Origin: Ampullimonas aquatilis
GTDB taxonomy: Bacteria; Pseudomonadota; Gammaproteobacteria; Burkholderiales; Burkholderiaceae_D
NCBI RefSeq assembly: GCF_049675895.1
Contig: NZ_CP183834.1
Coordinates: forward strand, 1 to 64,000
Length of the DNA stretch: 64,000 bases
Direction of reading: 5' to 3'
The first letter of the stretch is position 1. Each line of letters opens with the position of its first letter. Of the stretch, positions 39,574 to 47,419 are shown one piece after another. The notes beneath the pieces are model-generated. The model made no database searches, was not told where the DNA came from, and saw only the letters and a program-made list of their open reading frames with translations. A program made the translations under genes and the position numbers.

Positions 39574-40820
39574 GATTTAAAAAAGCTTGAAAACTTGATA
39601 TTTCGATTAATAAATATAGACATTAATAACAGCACTGTGATTTGTGAGCCAAGATAAACCCAGGCTGATGCAAGTGCGCCAAATTTTGGTACAAAAATAA
39701 GTGCCATGAAAACGCCACTTAAGCCTGATATGAAAATAGCCCACATAAATTGGGCGCGATACCCTAGGTTAATTAACACTTGAGTGCCTAATAAATTATC
39801 TAAAAACACGCTTGTGGGTATTATTGACATAATACGCAAGATGATTGTCACTTCGCGACTATGTTCACCACTCACAAGATAAGTTACCCAATTGGCCAAT
39901 AAAAATAAACCTATTGACCCGGTGAGCATCAGAGGAAATAACCACTTGAGCATAGATCGAATAAACGCAAATCCTTCAGACTTGGATTTAGCAAACAATG
40001 CGGCTAGTTTTGGATAAACTGCATTACAAATAGGTACCTGAGCATTATTTGCCGCTTTGATAATTTTTTCTGCTACAGCGTAATGTCCCACTGCGTACGC
40101 ACCGTGGAAGTAACCTAGTATCAGCATATGTGAGCTATTAACCATTAACCCAGAAAGCTGTGATGCAAAGATATATTTGCCATCATTTAGCATTCTTATC
40201 AGCACTTCTCTGGTCGGCATCTTGAATTGTAGATTTGGTAGGTTGGCTTTGATTAAAAGCAATCCAATTGCCCCACCGATAATATTGCCGATTGATTGAA
40301 TGATCGCTGCAGTGGCTATGTCACCAGGTGACTTTACAAAGTAGAATATTGCTGGAACGGTGATCAACTTTGGTAATACATTCATGATGGTTACTAATGG
40401 CATTTTTTCTATACCCTGAAATAACCAGTTTGGAAAAAGAACATTTCCAATTACTAATAAAAAACTTGCAAGAAATACCGTTGCGTGTTCTTTCGCTTCG
40501 GAGAAAAAATTAATCAAACATAAGAATAAAATAAAGCTCAAAAGCAGAAATAGAAATTTCAAAACAAATACAGATGAGACTATTTCATTTAGCTTGATTG
40601 AGTCAGCACGATTTATTGAAACCTCTCGTGTTGCAGTTAAATTAAAGCCGAAATCTGTGAATATCACAAAATATTGAATGATGTTTCCCGCATATGAAAG
40701 CACACCAAAATTTTCAAAGCCAAGTGTCCTAATAAGATAGGGCAAGGTAATTAGCGGTAATAAATAATTCGCTGCTTGTATGACATACAGTGAAGCAATG
40801 TTGGTAATAAGTTTACTCAT
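39570..40820 (-). CDS. wzx: Polysaccharide flippase (Wzx/RfbX-like)
   Basis: 416 residues with about 12-14 hydrophobic segments. The conserved N-terminal run YVIQAANYLLPLITLPYLIR, then TLGFENFGVLSYAGNIIQYF, is typical of the RfbX/MATE-like polysaccharide translocases. It flips undecaprenyl-linked repeats across the inner membrane. It overlaps both neighbours by four bases, so it belongs to the same operon as EpsI and the exosortase. Confidence 0.92.
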   Translation of the reverse strand: MSKLITNIASLYVIQAANYLLPLITLPYLIRTLGFENFGVLSYAGNIIQYFVIFTDFGFNLTATREVSINRADSIKLNEIVSSVFVLKFLFLLLSFILFLCLINFFSEAKEHATVFLASFLLVIGNVLFPNWLFQGIEKMPLVTIMNVLPKLITVPAIFYFVKSPGDIATAAIIQSIGNIIGGAIGLLLIKANLPNLQFKMPTREVLIRMLNDGKYIFASQLSGLMVNSSHMLILGYFHGAYAVGHYAVAEKIIKAANNAQVPICNAVYPKLAALFAKSKSEGFAFIRSMLKWLFPLMLTGSIGLFLLANWVTYLVSGEHSREVTIILRIMSIIPTSVFLDNLLGTQVLINLGYRAQFMWAIFISGLSGVFMALIFVPKFGALASAWVYLGSQITVLLLMSIFINRNIKFSSFFKS

Positions 40821-41629
40821 TGCGACAACGATTCGTAGAAAGTTGGAAGAGGTGCGCTTAAAGCAGCTTGAGCTTTATTGAATCTGTTGAAATCGGTAGA
40901 TGAGTTTGACATGTAGCTAAATAAACTGTTGTTGCTTAAATTGCTAGAATTTCCAATTATTCTTGATTTAAATGTTGCGTCAATAGAATTAGTAAGCTCT
41001 ATAAGAAAGCCGTCTTGTAATTCAAAATCATCACGACTGTTTTTACCGATGGTAGATACTCGAAATAATAGACCATCGGGAATATAGCCTTTTAGCCCAT
41101 AACTTAATTCAAAATATTTTTTCTTCCAATTTTGAGTAGAGACCTTATTTCCAATAGTTGTCCAATAGGTAATATTCTCATGTCTTTCTGATCCAAAGTC
41201 GGCTTCAAGGCGCTTAATGGGTAATGTTTGTTCAGAAAGAACGATGCTCTCATTTTGGAGTGATTTAACGATAAATCCCTGAGCTGGATAGCATACTTCA
41301 GGGTAGTGCATCTGATTCTCATCACGTTGATCTTCGCCGTATGCAATAGACAACATGATTCTTTGACCTTTGGGGTTTATGTATGTGCGAGTAATGATTT
41401 GGCTATAAATTCTGGAAAGTGTTTCTGCTTGCTCGGGACTTATGATGAGTGTAGGAGACGTATCTTCTACCTGCCAATTACTTAGATGTGTTGGTATAGT
41501 TGATTCAAGGTTTAATTTTCCAATCAGATCGATAATTTTCGTCTTGGGCTTAATTGCTTCGCTGAGAAGTACGCCTCCCACCATTAAAAATAATAATAGA
41601 ACTGCAGTGTTTATCTGCTTAGACATCAA
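40817..41629 (-). CDS. epsI: EpsI family protein
   Basis: 270 residues. One N-terminal membrane anchor (AVLLLFLMVGGVLLSEAI) is followed by a periplasmic domain with the EpsI signature HYPEVCYPAQGF (Cys, about 113) and ISIAYGEDQR-type core. EpsI proteins accompany exosortases; their exact job is unproven. The start overlaps the exosortase 3' end by 11 bases. Confidence 0.88.
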   Translation of the reverse strand: MMSKQINTAVLLLFLMVGGVLLSEAIKPKTKIIDLIGKLNLESTIPTHLSNWQVEDTSPTLIISPEQAETLSRIYSQIITRTYINPKGQRIMLSIAYGEDQRDENQMHYPEVCYPAQGFIVKSLQNESIVLSEQTLPIKRLEADFGSERHENITYWTTIGNKVSTQNWKKKYFELSYGLKGYIPDGLLFRVSTIGKNSRDDFELQDGFLIELTNSIDATFKSRIIGNSSNLSNNSLFSYMSNSSTDFNRFNKAQAALSAPLPTFYESLSQ

Positions 41630-42518
41630 GCAGTTCCTTTTTACTATTTTTTATATATAGAAGGCTCAATCGGATAACTGAGTCAATCCCAATTATTAGT
41701 AAGAGTGCAGTTAGAAAAAGTACCATTCCTGCAAAGCCATGCAGGAATCCTTGTCCAGCAGAGTCCCCAAAATAGAATGTAATAAGTACAAGTACGCTTA
41801 CTCTAATCACATTTGAGAGAAATGAAATTGGAACTATTAATATACCCAGTATTAAGTTTCTTAATATTGAATGGTGTCGAATTAGATTCAAATAAAGCAA
41901 GCCCATTGCTTCTAAGGTAAATAATGTATGTAAGCCAGCACATGCATCTGCAACTAAGAGCTGATATTGTCCAATAGTTAATATCACACCGTTTCGTGAA
42001 ATGGGGTATCCCATACCATAGAGTATCTGCTCTACAACGTAACTGACCGCAGTCTTCATCGGGAGCGTTAACGCATCTACAAATGGTCCGGGAAGAGGTA
42101 TCATGAAGCACATGAAAAACAACCCAAACCCTATTAATCTAAGAGTTTGGGGCCCCTTGAAAATAAGCACTAGACCAGCAATTAGCCAAATGATCGAACC
42201 AACTTCAAAAAACAATATCCCTTGAGACCGACCTACTATATATAGTAAAAGTCCAAAACCAAAAATTGGCCAACCAATCTGTGGATATGGTTTAACGGGA
42301 GTGATACGAATAAGTATCCGATTTCGCCAGATTAGCCAAAGAGCAATACCTAATACTATTGGTCCGTGAGCTTGCTGATCGGTGGCCCATAACCCTTTTG
42401 ATAGATCCCAGAAAGTTGGGATGTACAAAGTGAGTAAACCTAAAAATGCTATTAACCACTCTAAAGAAGGAAGGAGATAATTTTGTCCACTGATATTCGA
42501 GTTAATAGAATAGGCCAT
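41619..42518 (-). CDS. xrtB: Exosortase (probably XrtB type)
   Basis: 299 residues with about eight membrane segments. The exosortase triad is visible: Cys in VADACAGLHTL (about 191), Arg in SNVIRVSVL (about 238) and His in GFLHGFAG (about 260). Exosortases are predicted transpeptidases that process PEP-CTERM proteins and link their export to exopolysaccharide. EpsI is a separate gene here rather than fused. No PEP-CTERM substrate is encoded in the window. Confidence 0.9.
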   Translation of the reverse strand: MAYSINSNISGQNYLLPSLEWLIAFLGLLTLYIPTFWDLSKGLWATDQQAHGPIVLGIALWLIWRNRILIRITPVKPYPQIGWPIFGFGLLLYIVGRSQGILFFEVGSIIWLIAGLVLIFKGPQTLRLIGFGLFFMCFMIPLPGPFVDALTLPMKTAVSYVVEQILYGMGYPISRNGVILTIGQYQLLVADACAGLHTLFTLEAMGLLYLNLIRHHSILRNLILGILIVPISFLSNVIRVSVLVLITFYFGDSAGQGFLHGFAGMVLFLTALLLIIGIDSVIRLSLLYIKNSKKELLDV

Positions 42519-42526
42519 GAATAAAT

Positions 42527-43429
42527 TTAAAACTCATTAATTACCGCACCAATTACATTAACTTTTGCCGTAGAAAGCATTGCAATGGTTTTTTCAATGT
42601 CAGCTGTTAGAGAATAATTTTTTCTAGTTACCATCAAAGTTGCACCGGCTCGTGCCGCTGTCATTTGGGCATCGGCTGCAATAAGTGCGGCTGGCGTATC
42701 AATAATGACAGCATCAAATACTATACTCGCTTCCTCTAGCAGCTTTAAATACAAAGGTTGTCCTAAAAGCTCCAAAGGATTTGGAGGGAGTGTGCCAGAA
42801 GGTAATACTGATAGATCAAGTAAGCCTGGTATTCGCACAATAGCTTCTGAGCCTGCTCTACCAGAAAGTATGTTAGTAAGGCCTGTACGATTATTTAATT
42901 TAAAAAAATGGTGTTGACTTGGGTTACGCAGATTGGCATCAATCAATAATGTTCTTTCACCTAATTGTGAGAAAACGATCGCAAGGTTTGCGGCTAAATA
43001 ACTTCTTCCTTCGCATCTAGCAGGACTGACAATAGTCAAAATTTTTCGGGAAACATCACCATCAAACCAACGAAGTATTAATTGACTACGGAGCGCACGT
43101 AGTTGTTCAACAGTTTTATGATGAGGATTAAAAGCTGCAACTAAATCTTGACTAACAGAGGTATCACCTGTCTGTAAGTATGGATAGTTGAATTGACGAG
43201 ATATGGCCTGTTCAATATCAGCTTCGGTCAACAGACCTAAGCGAATAGCGGCTTCTCCAAACTTCATGCCCTTAACTTTTTGTTCTTGTAAAATTAGTTC
43301 CGCTTCCTCAACAGAAAGTTTTCCGGCTTCAACTAATATTGTGCCTATTGATCTTTCGCGGCTCATAAACTCTGTCGTATTGGAATGACTGATTGGTGCT
43401 TTGACTAAATTTGGCAATGGCATATTCAT
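42527..43429 (-). CDS. epsG: Chain-length regulator tyrosine kinase-like ATPase (EpsG), copy 1
   Basis: 300 residues. Residues about 25-90 resemble the MshEN/GspE N-terminal fold (SIGTILVEAGKLSVEEAE, then EAAIRLGLLTEADIEQAIS). The rest is a BY-kinase-like P-loop domain with LLIDANLRNP (Walker A') and VIIDTPA. The P-loop reads SPARCEGRSY, with Arg where Lys is usual. There is no tyrosine-rich tail; the protein ends at INEF. It works with the chain-length protein encoded just upstream (43441-44838). A paralogue lies at 54536-55429. Confidence 0.88.
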   Translation of the reverse strand: MNMPLPNLVKAPISHSNTTEFMSRERSIGTILVEAGKLSVEEAELILQEQKVKGMKFGEAAIRLGLLTEADIEQAISRQFNYPYLQTGDTSVSQDLVAAFNPHHKTVEQLRALRSQLILRWFDGDVSRKILTIVSPARCEGRSYLAANLAIVFSQLGERTLLIDANLRNPSQHHFFKLNNRTGLTNILSGRAGSEAIVRIPGLLDLSVLPSGTLPPNPLELLGQPLYLKLLEEASIVFDAVIIDTPAALIAADAQMTAARAGATLMVTRKNYSLTADIEKTIAMLSTAKVNVIGAVINEF

Positions 43430-43440
43430 TTTTGACTCAG

Positions 43441-44838
43441 TTAGCGTGTAGCCGAAAAAGTTAATCTCTGCTGATTATTGCGGTGTGTAATGATTTTGCT
43501 GTTATGGAGTACAGCTAAAACTGGTAAGCCAAAATTCTGTGTAAAATCATCTGCAGAGCGAATCCTTCTATTGGTCAATTCCATCAGTAATGCGCATGCG
43601 ACGCTTAGTAAAGTTCCAAAGAATATTGCTAAAACGAGATTTAAAAACAGTTTTGGACTAGCATGTTCTGTTGGAGGATCTGCTGGGGTCAATACCATGA
43701 CGTTGGTTTGTTGTGTCTGACTCTCAAGGCTGGTTTGTGACAGACGCTGAGTTACCATGTCATAGGCACGCTGAGCATTTTCCAAGTCTTTTTGCAGAAC
43801 TGAGAATTCATCACGTTCTTGACGTAATTCCAAGACGCGTTTTTTCTGTACTTCTAAAGCTTGCCTGATTTCACCTTCGCGCTGTGTATTGGCATTATTG
43901 GCGCTGCCCATTGAGTTGGCTACTTGCTTCATTTCTGTTTGAAGTTTGTTCTTCAGTTCATTGAGTTCGCTCAGGGCGCTTTGATATTCTGGGTGATTCA
44001 GCCCAAACCGTGAGGATAATTCTTTGAGCTTGGCTTCTTGTCTGATGATGTCAGCTCGTAGTGCTTGAATTACAGGGTTCATCAATACGTCTTGCGATGT
44101 TGACGTATTGCCTGAGGCTTGTTTTTCGCGCGATGAGGTATCTGCTTTTGCAGCCTGAGCTGCAGCAATCTGGGTAGAGAGTTCTGCCAAACGTGCATTC
44201 TCATAATCAAGGCGCTCATCGGTAGCAACGATGCCATTTTCTTTTTGATATGTGGAAACCTTTGTTTGGGCTTTTTCAACTTCTTTACGAAGCTCAACTG
44301 TTCTCTCGTTAAACCAGTTTGCATATTGTTTGGCGGGGTCTACTTTGAGTTCGAGATTAATTTCTAAATAGGCTTCAGCAAATGCATTTGCTACTGCTGC
44401 GGCAAAATCTGGATTGATACCCTTGTATTCAATCGAAATAACATTACTTTCACGAGAAGGTTTTACATCCAATTTTTTTTGTAAGGCATTTGCAAGGAAT
44501 TGTTCAATGGTGCCCTTTCCTTTGCCTTCCTCTTGCCATTGAACTCGGGCTTCAGATAATTGATCAAGTTTAAGAAGTTTAACAACCCTTTGTGCTACTC
44601 GATCACTTGTAATGACATCGACTTGGGTTGCCATATAAGCTGTGGAAACCATTGCTTGAGGTACGATTCCATAAATAGGGTCAGCAGATTTAAGATCAAC
44701 TAGAACTGTTGTGATCGCTTTGTACTGTTTAGGAAGGATTAGACTTAGAGCAATAGTCGAGGCTACTACAAGAAAGAATATAAAAAACATCAACTTCCAG
44801 CGTGATTTAAGTATGAGCAGAAATTGATGAAAGGTCAT
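43441..44838 (-). CDS. epsF: Chain-length determinant protein (EpsF/Wzz-GNVR), copy 1
   Basis: 465 residues. An N-terminal membrane segment (LMFFIFFLVVASTIALSLIL) and a C-terminal one (LVLAIFFGTLLSVACALLM) bracket a large periplasmic coiled-coil region (about 170-385) ending in the GNVR-type area. KPSRESNVISIEYKG is shared with the second copy at 55445-56884. It sets polymer length and contacts the kinase in the cytoplasm. Starting point of the long leftward operon. Confidence 0.9.
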   Translation of the reverse strand: MTFHQFLLILKSRWKLMFFIFFLVVASTIALSLILPKQYKAITTVLVDLKSADPIYGIVPQAMVSTAYMATQVDVITSDRVAQRVVKLLKLDQLSEARVQWQEEGKGKGTIEQFLANALQKKLDVKPSRESNVISIEYKGINPDFAAAVANAFAEAYLEINLELKVDPAKQYANWFNERTVELRKEVEKAQTKVSTYQKENGIVATDERLDYENARLAELSTQIAAAQAAKADTSSREKQASGNTSTSQDVLMNPVIQALRADIIRQEAKLKELSSRFGLNHPEYQSALSELNELKNKLQTEMKQVANSMGSANNANTQREGEIRQALEVQKKRVLELRQERDEFSVLQKDLENAQRAYDMVTQRLSQTSLESQTQQTNVMVLTPADPPTEHASPKLFLNLVLAIFFGTLLSVACALLMELTNRRIRSADDFTQNFGLPVLAVLHNSKIITHRNNQQRLTFSATR

Positions 44839-45013
44839 TGATAGACTCCAAAGGTTGAAACTGGCAGACTGGCGTCGTTAAAGACACAAACCAGTCGATA
44901 TGACAATAAGAGTTTATATTAACCCGTTTACCGCTTGGTTTGGGCTTGTAAGGAGTGTGCAGTTGCAACAAAATTTTGTGACAAAGTTTGCATTGCGTAA
45001 ACAATTGCACAAA
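44839..45013 (-). promoter_or_regulatory. Upstream region of the AT-rich polysaccharide operon
   Basis: About 175 bases ahead of the chain-length gene. It should hold the main promoter for the long leftward operon (epsF-epsG-xrtB-epsI onward), but no pair of boxes is convincing enough to name. The flanking accessory element begins immediately beyond it. Confidence 0.35.
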
Positions 45014-45167
45014 ACAAAAAGGGGAGATGTGCTATCTGCTTATTTGGTTTTGTATAGGGCAGTGTTTCGGTTGGTGTGATGTTGCGTAGATATGGCGGTA
45101 TTGCTGATCAGTCGGTCGGGTTGGTTTAGACATGGCCATTTATGTGGGGAGGCGATGTGTTTTTGAG
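45014..45167. repeat. Direct repeat C1, left of the MntA element
   Basis: About 154 bases repeated at 45954-46101 in the same orientation with small gaps and substitutions. Shared words include TATTGCTGATCAGT, GGTTGGTTTAG and GGCGATGTGTTTTTGAG. Both copies abut the terminal inverted repeats of the element between them. No coding potential is evident. Confidence 0.85.
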
Positions 45168-45417
45168 GGGTATCCGGATCTTGATGTTGGTGAAACCTCA
45201 TAGCCCGCCAGATTCGATCAGCTCAATGTGTGTTGGAATATGGGCACCGAAGTTGTGCTCTTCTTCGTTGCTATTCAGCGTGTTGGTAGGTATTCAGCCT
45301 GCGTCGGTTGAGTCTTTGTCTGATTCACCCCAGTGCAGCAACAAATCCTGAGACAGTTCTGTTATCACGCCTTGAGTCATCCCTTTGGCAAGCTGTATCA
45401 GTACTGATTCTGCTGAC

Positions 45418-45534
45418 TCACAGCAGGCCAGTCAGGAAAGCCGTTTCGTCCATGTCGGAGACGTATTCCTCAATGCGCTCGATGGCCTCAAGAATATGGC
45501 CCAGGTAGTCGGGTACTCGCAGCGACTTGTTCAT
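45418..45534 (-). pseudogene. hepT: HepT toxin, N-terminal fragment (DUF86/HEPN)
   Basis: 38 codons starting MNKSLRVPDYLGHILEAIER and ending TAFLTGLL before TGA. It matches the first helix pair of HepT-like RNases (compare the intact copy at 49593-49961), but the catalytic RxxxxH part is missing. The start overlaps the mntA stop (ATGA). The toxin is inactive. Confidence 0.85.
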
Positions 45535-45821
45535 ACAGGCACTGCCTCGGCCAGCACCAGGCCCCTGAACTTGTCGGGTAGTGCCTTAGGGGTCAGCACG
45601 TCGACTGACACACCCAGGAGTGTTTCCAACTCAACCTGAATCCTTGCCACGTCCATCAGTGTTGTGTTTGGTGTGGGGTCAATCAGAATGTCCAAATCGC
45701 TTCCCTCTTGGTCATCATCGTGGATCACCGAACCAAAGACGCGGGCATTGCATGCGCGATTTCGAGCCACGACAGCGCGGATCGTGGCTCGGTTTTCTTG
45801 CAGGGCAGCAGACGGTTTCAT
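45531..45821 (-). CDS. mntA: MntA-like nucleotidyltransferase antitoxin, copy 1
   Basis: 96 residues from ATG 45821; the frame is open upstream but that part has no family likeness. It shows the minimal nucleotidyltransferase motif GSVIHDDDQEGSDLDIL (GSx10DxD). MntA AMPylates its HepT partner to silence it. Here the partner is truncated, so it is an orphan antitoxin. It is the same length as copy 2 (49958-50248), with shared VDVLTP.ALPDKFR. Confidence 0.88.
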   Translation of the reverse strand: MKPSAALQENRATIRAVVARNRACNARVFGSVIHDDDQEGSDLDILIDPTPNTTLMDVARIQVELETLLGVSVDVLTPKALPDKFRGLVLAEAVPV

Positions 45822-45953
45822 GGGTGATCTCCAACGTGAAATCCGATTTGATCTTACAGTGACGATTTTCAAAAGACAACACCAAAGGCCAAATTCAGAC
45901 GGGTGTGTGGTTCTGACCCGAGAGACCAAACCAGTATCAAAATTCGGATACCC

Positions 45954-46101
45954 AAAATAAAAAGGGGTGATTGTGCTATTTGCTTATTGGGTTGGGTGTC
46001 TTAGTGGGTGTGATGGTGGGTAGATATGGTGGTATTGCTGATCAGTTGGTCAGGTTGGTTTAGCCATGGCCTTTTATGTGGGAGGGCGATGTGTTTTTGA
46101 G
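45954..46101. repeat. Direct repeat C2, right of the MntA element
   Basis: About 148 bases, the second copy of 45014-45167. It starts straight after the right inverted repeat of the element and ends at the same word, GTGTTTTTGAG, as copy C1. Confidence 0.85.
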
Positions 46102-46531
46102 TCGCCAACTTTTACAGGGGAAGATCAAGGCCATGCTTTTGTTTATGCGGCGGGTTGTTAGAGTTGTTGTTTGACGTTTATATACTAATGGGTAGTAAAA
46201 TTTTTGACTTAATAAATACGTACTTAACAGGGCAAAATATAAATATACTCCATTGTTTTTTGTCTTTTGCAGTGTGCGTGCTTGGTTCTGGCTGCTTGCC
46301 AGAGCGATGAAGGGAAGCAGGTATCCCGATTACTGAGTTGACAAGGGCAACGGGTGCAGCGCTTTTATGAATTGAATTCCTGGAACTATTTTCGAGAATC
46401 GCAATGCCTTGATTTCCCGTGCGGCTCTGCTATATGTGCCATTCCGGCGTGTACAGCCTTGATGAACTGGCATGGCAAACCGGCCAAGGCATTGTGCTGA
46501 TCACGACTTTGGCGGGCAGGCTGCACTGAAG
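46102..46531. other. Gene-free accessory stretch
   Basis: About 430 bases without a recognisable gene. Base composition changes from AT-rich (46180-46270) to mixed, suggesting joined fragments. The last part runs into the Tn3 transposase scrap. No tRNA, terminator or repeat was found. Confidence 0.5.
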
Positions 46532-46657
46532 AGTGCTCTCCTTCCAACGCCTGGCGTCATCGAATGCCGCCTCTGCGCTGAGGCGATCACCCGCGCTAAC
46601 CGGCACATTTACGACGCTCTGGCCGAACCACTGGCGGACGTGCATCGCCGTCGCCTC
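46532..46657 (+). pseudogene. tnpA: Tn3-family transposase fragment
   Basis: About 42 codons in frame: ALLPTPGVIE, LCAEAITRANRHIYDAL and AEPLADVHRRRL. These are a well-known conserved part of Tn3-family TnpA (Tn501/Tn1721 type, where the protein is about 990 residues). Everything before and after is missing, and the frame continues into unrelated codons to a stop at 46696. It is a relic of a Tn3-type element lying 80 bases ahead of a TA operon, a common passenger of such transposons. Confidence 0.85.
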
Positions 46658-46700
46658 AATGAGGAGAAAGGGATTCGAACCACCGACTCAAAGTAAGAGC

Positions 46701-46730
46701 TTGACGGGGCAAAATCATTTATGGCATATT
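46701..46730 (+). promoter_or_regulatory. tumE promoter with overlapping inverted repeat
   Basis: TTGACG (46701-46706), 18-base spacer, CATATT (46725-46730). Transcription would begin about at the ATG (46738), so the mRNA may be leaderless. CATAT-tacacc-ATATG (46725-46740) is an inverted repeat over the -10 box and start codon, a likely operator for the antitoxin. Confidence 0.55.
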
Positions 46731-46737
46731 ACACCAT

Positions 46738-47037
46738 ATGAATGTCTCTACGAAAGCAACGCTTCTTTATGCAGACAAAGCCGTACTGCCTGACGGCTGC
46801 ATCATAGAGTTGCGCATATGGCAACTACCCAGCCCAGACCCAGAAAGGGCGCACGGGCTGAAATATAGTTTGTTCTATGGGTGCGAAGGGCGCCGGATTG
46901 TTGGCTACGATAACGAACGCGGCAAAGGTGATCATCGACACTTGGGGGCGACAGAAACGCCCTACACCTTCACGACAGTGGAGCAACTGATTGCCGACTT
47001 TTTGGTCGATGTTGAGAAAGAAAGGAATTCGCAATGA
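46738..47037 (+). CDS. TumE-like toxin (DUF6516)
   Basis: 99 residues. The small beta-rich protein (ATLLYADKAVLPDGCIIELRI, LKYSLFYGCEGRRIVGYDNERGKGDHRH) matches the family annotated as TumE/DUF6516 toxins, which are encoded before a small DNA-binding antitoxin. The conserved YDNERGKGDHRH likely forms the active region. It overlaps the next gene by four bases. Molecular activity is not something I can state from sequence. Confidence 0.8.
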   Translation: MNVSTKATLLYADKAVLPDGCIIELRIWQLPSPDPERAHGLKYSLFYGCEGRRIVGYDNERGKGDHRHLGATETPYTFTTVEQLIADFLVDVEKERNSQ

Positions 47038-47396
47038 AGAAACCAGCAACCAAAGTCATTGACTTCCATGTGGACACGCTGAAAGACATGGGCGAGCGGT
47101 TCACCTTGGCATGGCACCGTGCTGAACAGGGCGATATGACGGTGTCACGGAACGTGAGCTTTCTTGGACTGGATGCCTTGGTCAGTACCTTGTCCGAGAA
47201 GCGACTTGCCTTGCTGCGACACCTCAAGCAACACCCTGTTGGCAATATCATGGAGCTGGCCAGAGCACTGGGGCGGGACTATAAAAACGTGCATGGGGAT
47301 GTTACGGTCCTGGAAGAACTGGGACTAATCGAAAAAAGTGCCAAAGGCCTATATGCACCTTATGATGAGTTACAGACACATGTTTCATTGAAGTAG
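47034..47396 (+). CDS. TumA-like antitoxin (winged-helix)
   Basis: 120 residues. The C-terminal half is a MarR/ArsR-like winged helix (KRLALLRHLKQHPVGNIMEL, ARALGRDYKNVHGDVTVLEE, LGLIEKSAKGLY). The N-terminal part binds the toxin in this family. It begins at ATG 47034 inside the toxin stop. It probably represses the promoter at 46701-46730. Confidence 0.8.
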   Translation: MKKPATKVIDFHVDTLKDMGERFTLAWHRAEQGDMTVSRNVSFLGLDALVSTLSEKRLALLRHLKQHPVGNIMELARALGRDYKNVHGDVTVLEELGLIEKSAKGLYAPYDELQTHVSLK

Positions 47397-47419
47397 CAGT
47401 AAAGTGGCTGCCAGTCAGG

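Larger units (their letters stand above)
45168..45953. mobile_element. Small element with terminal inverted repeats carrying an MntA/HepT module
   Basis: 786 bases bounded by imperfect inverted repeats: GGGTATCCGGATCTTGAT at 45168-45185 against the complement of 45936-45953 (GGGTATCCGAATTTTGAT), 19 of 23 positions matching over the longer repeat. Inside are mntA and a truncated hepT, plus an interrupted 61-codon frame (45198-45380, minus strand, stop at codon 29) of unknown origin. No transposase. It resembles a non-autonomous element carrying a TA module. The interval 44839-45417 has no intact gene. Confidence 0.7.

Noticed and set aside
46668..46690. tRNA-like word GGGATTCGAACC near the Tn3 fragment
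   Set aside because: On the minus strand the T-loop TTCGAAT is there, but the T-stem does not pair and no cloverleaf can be drawn.
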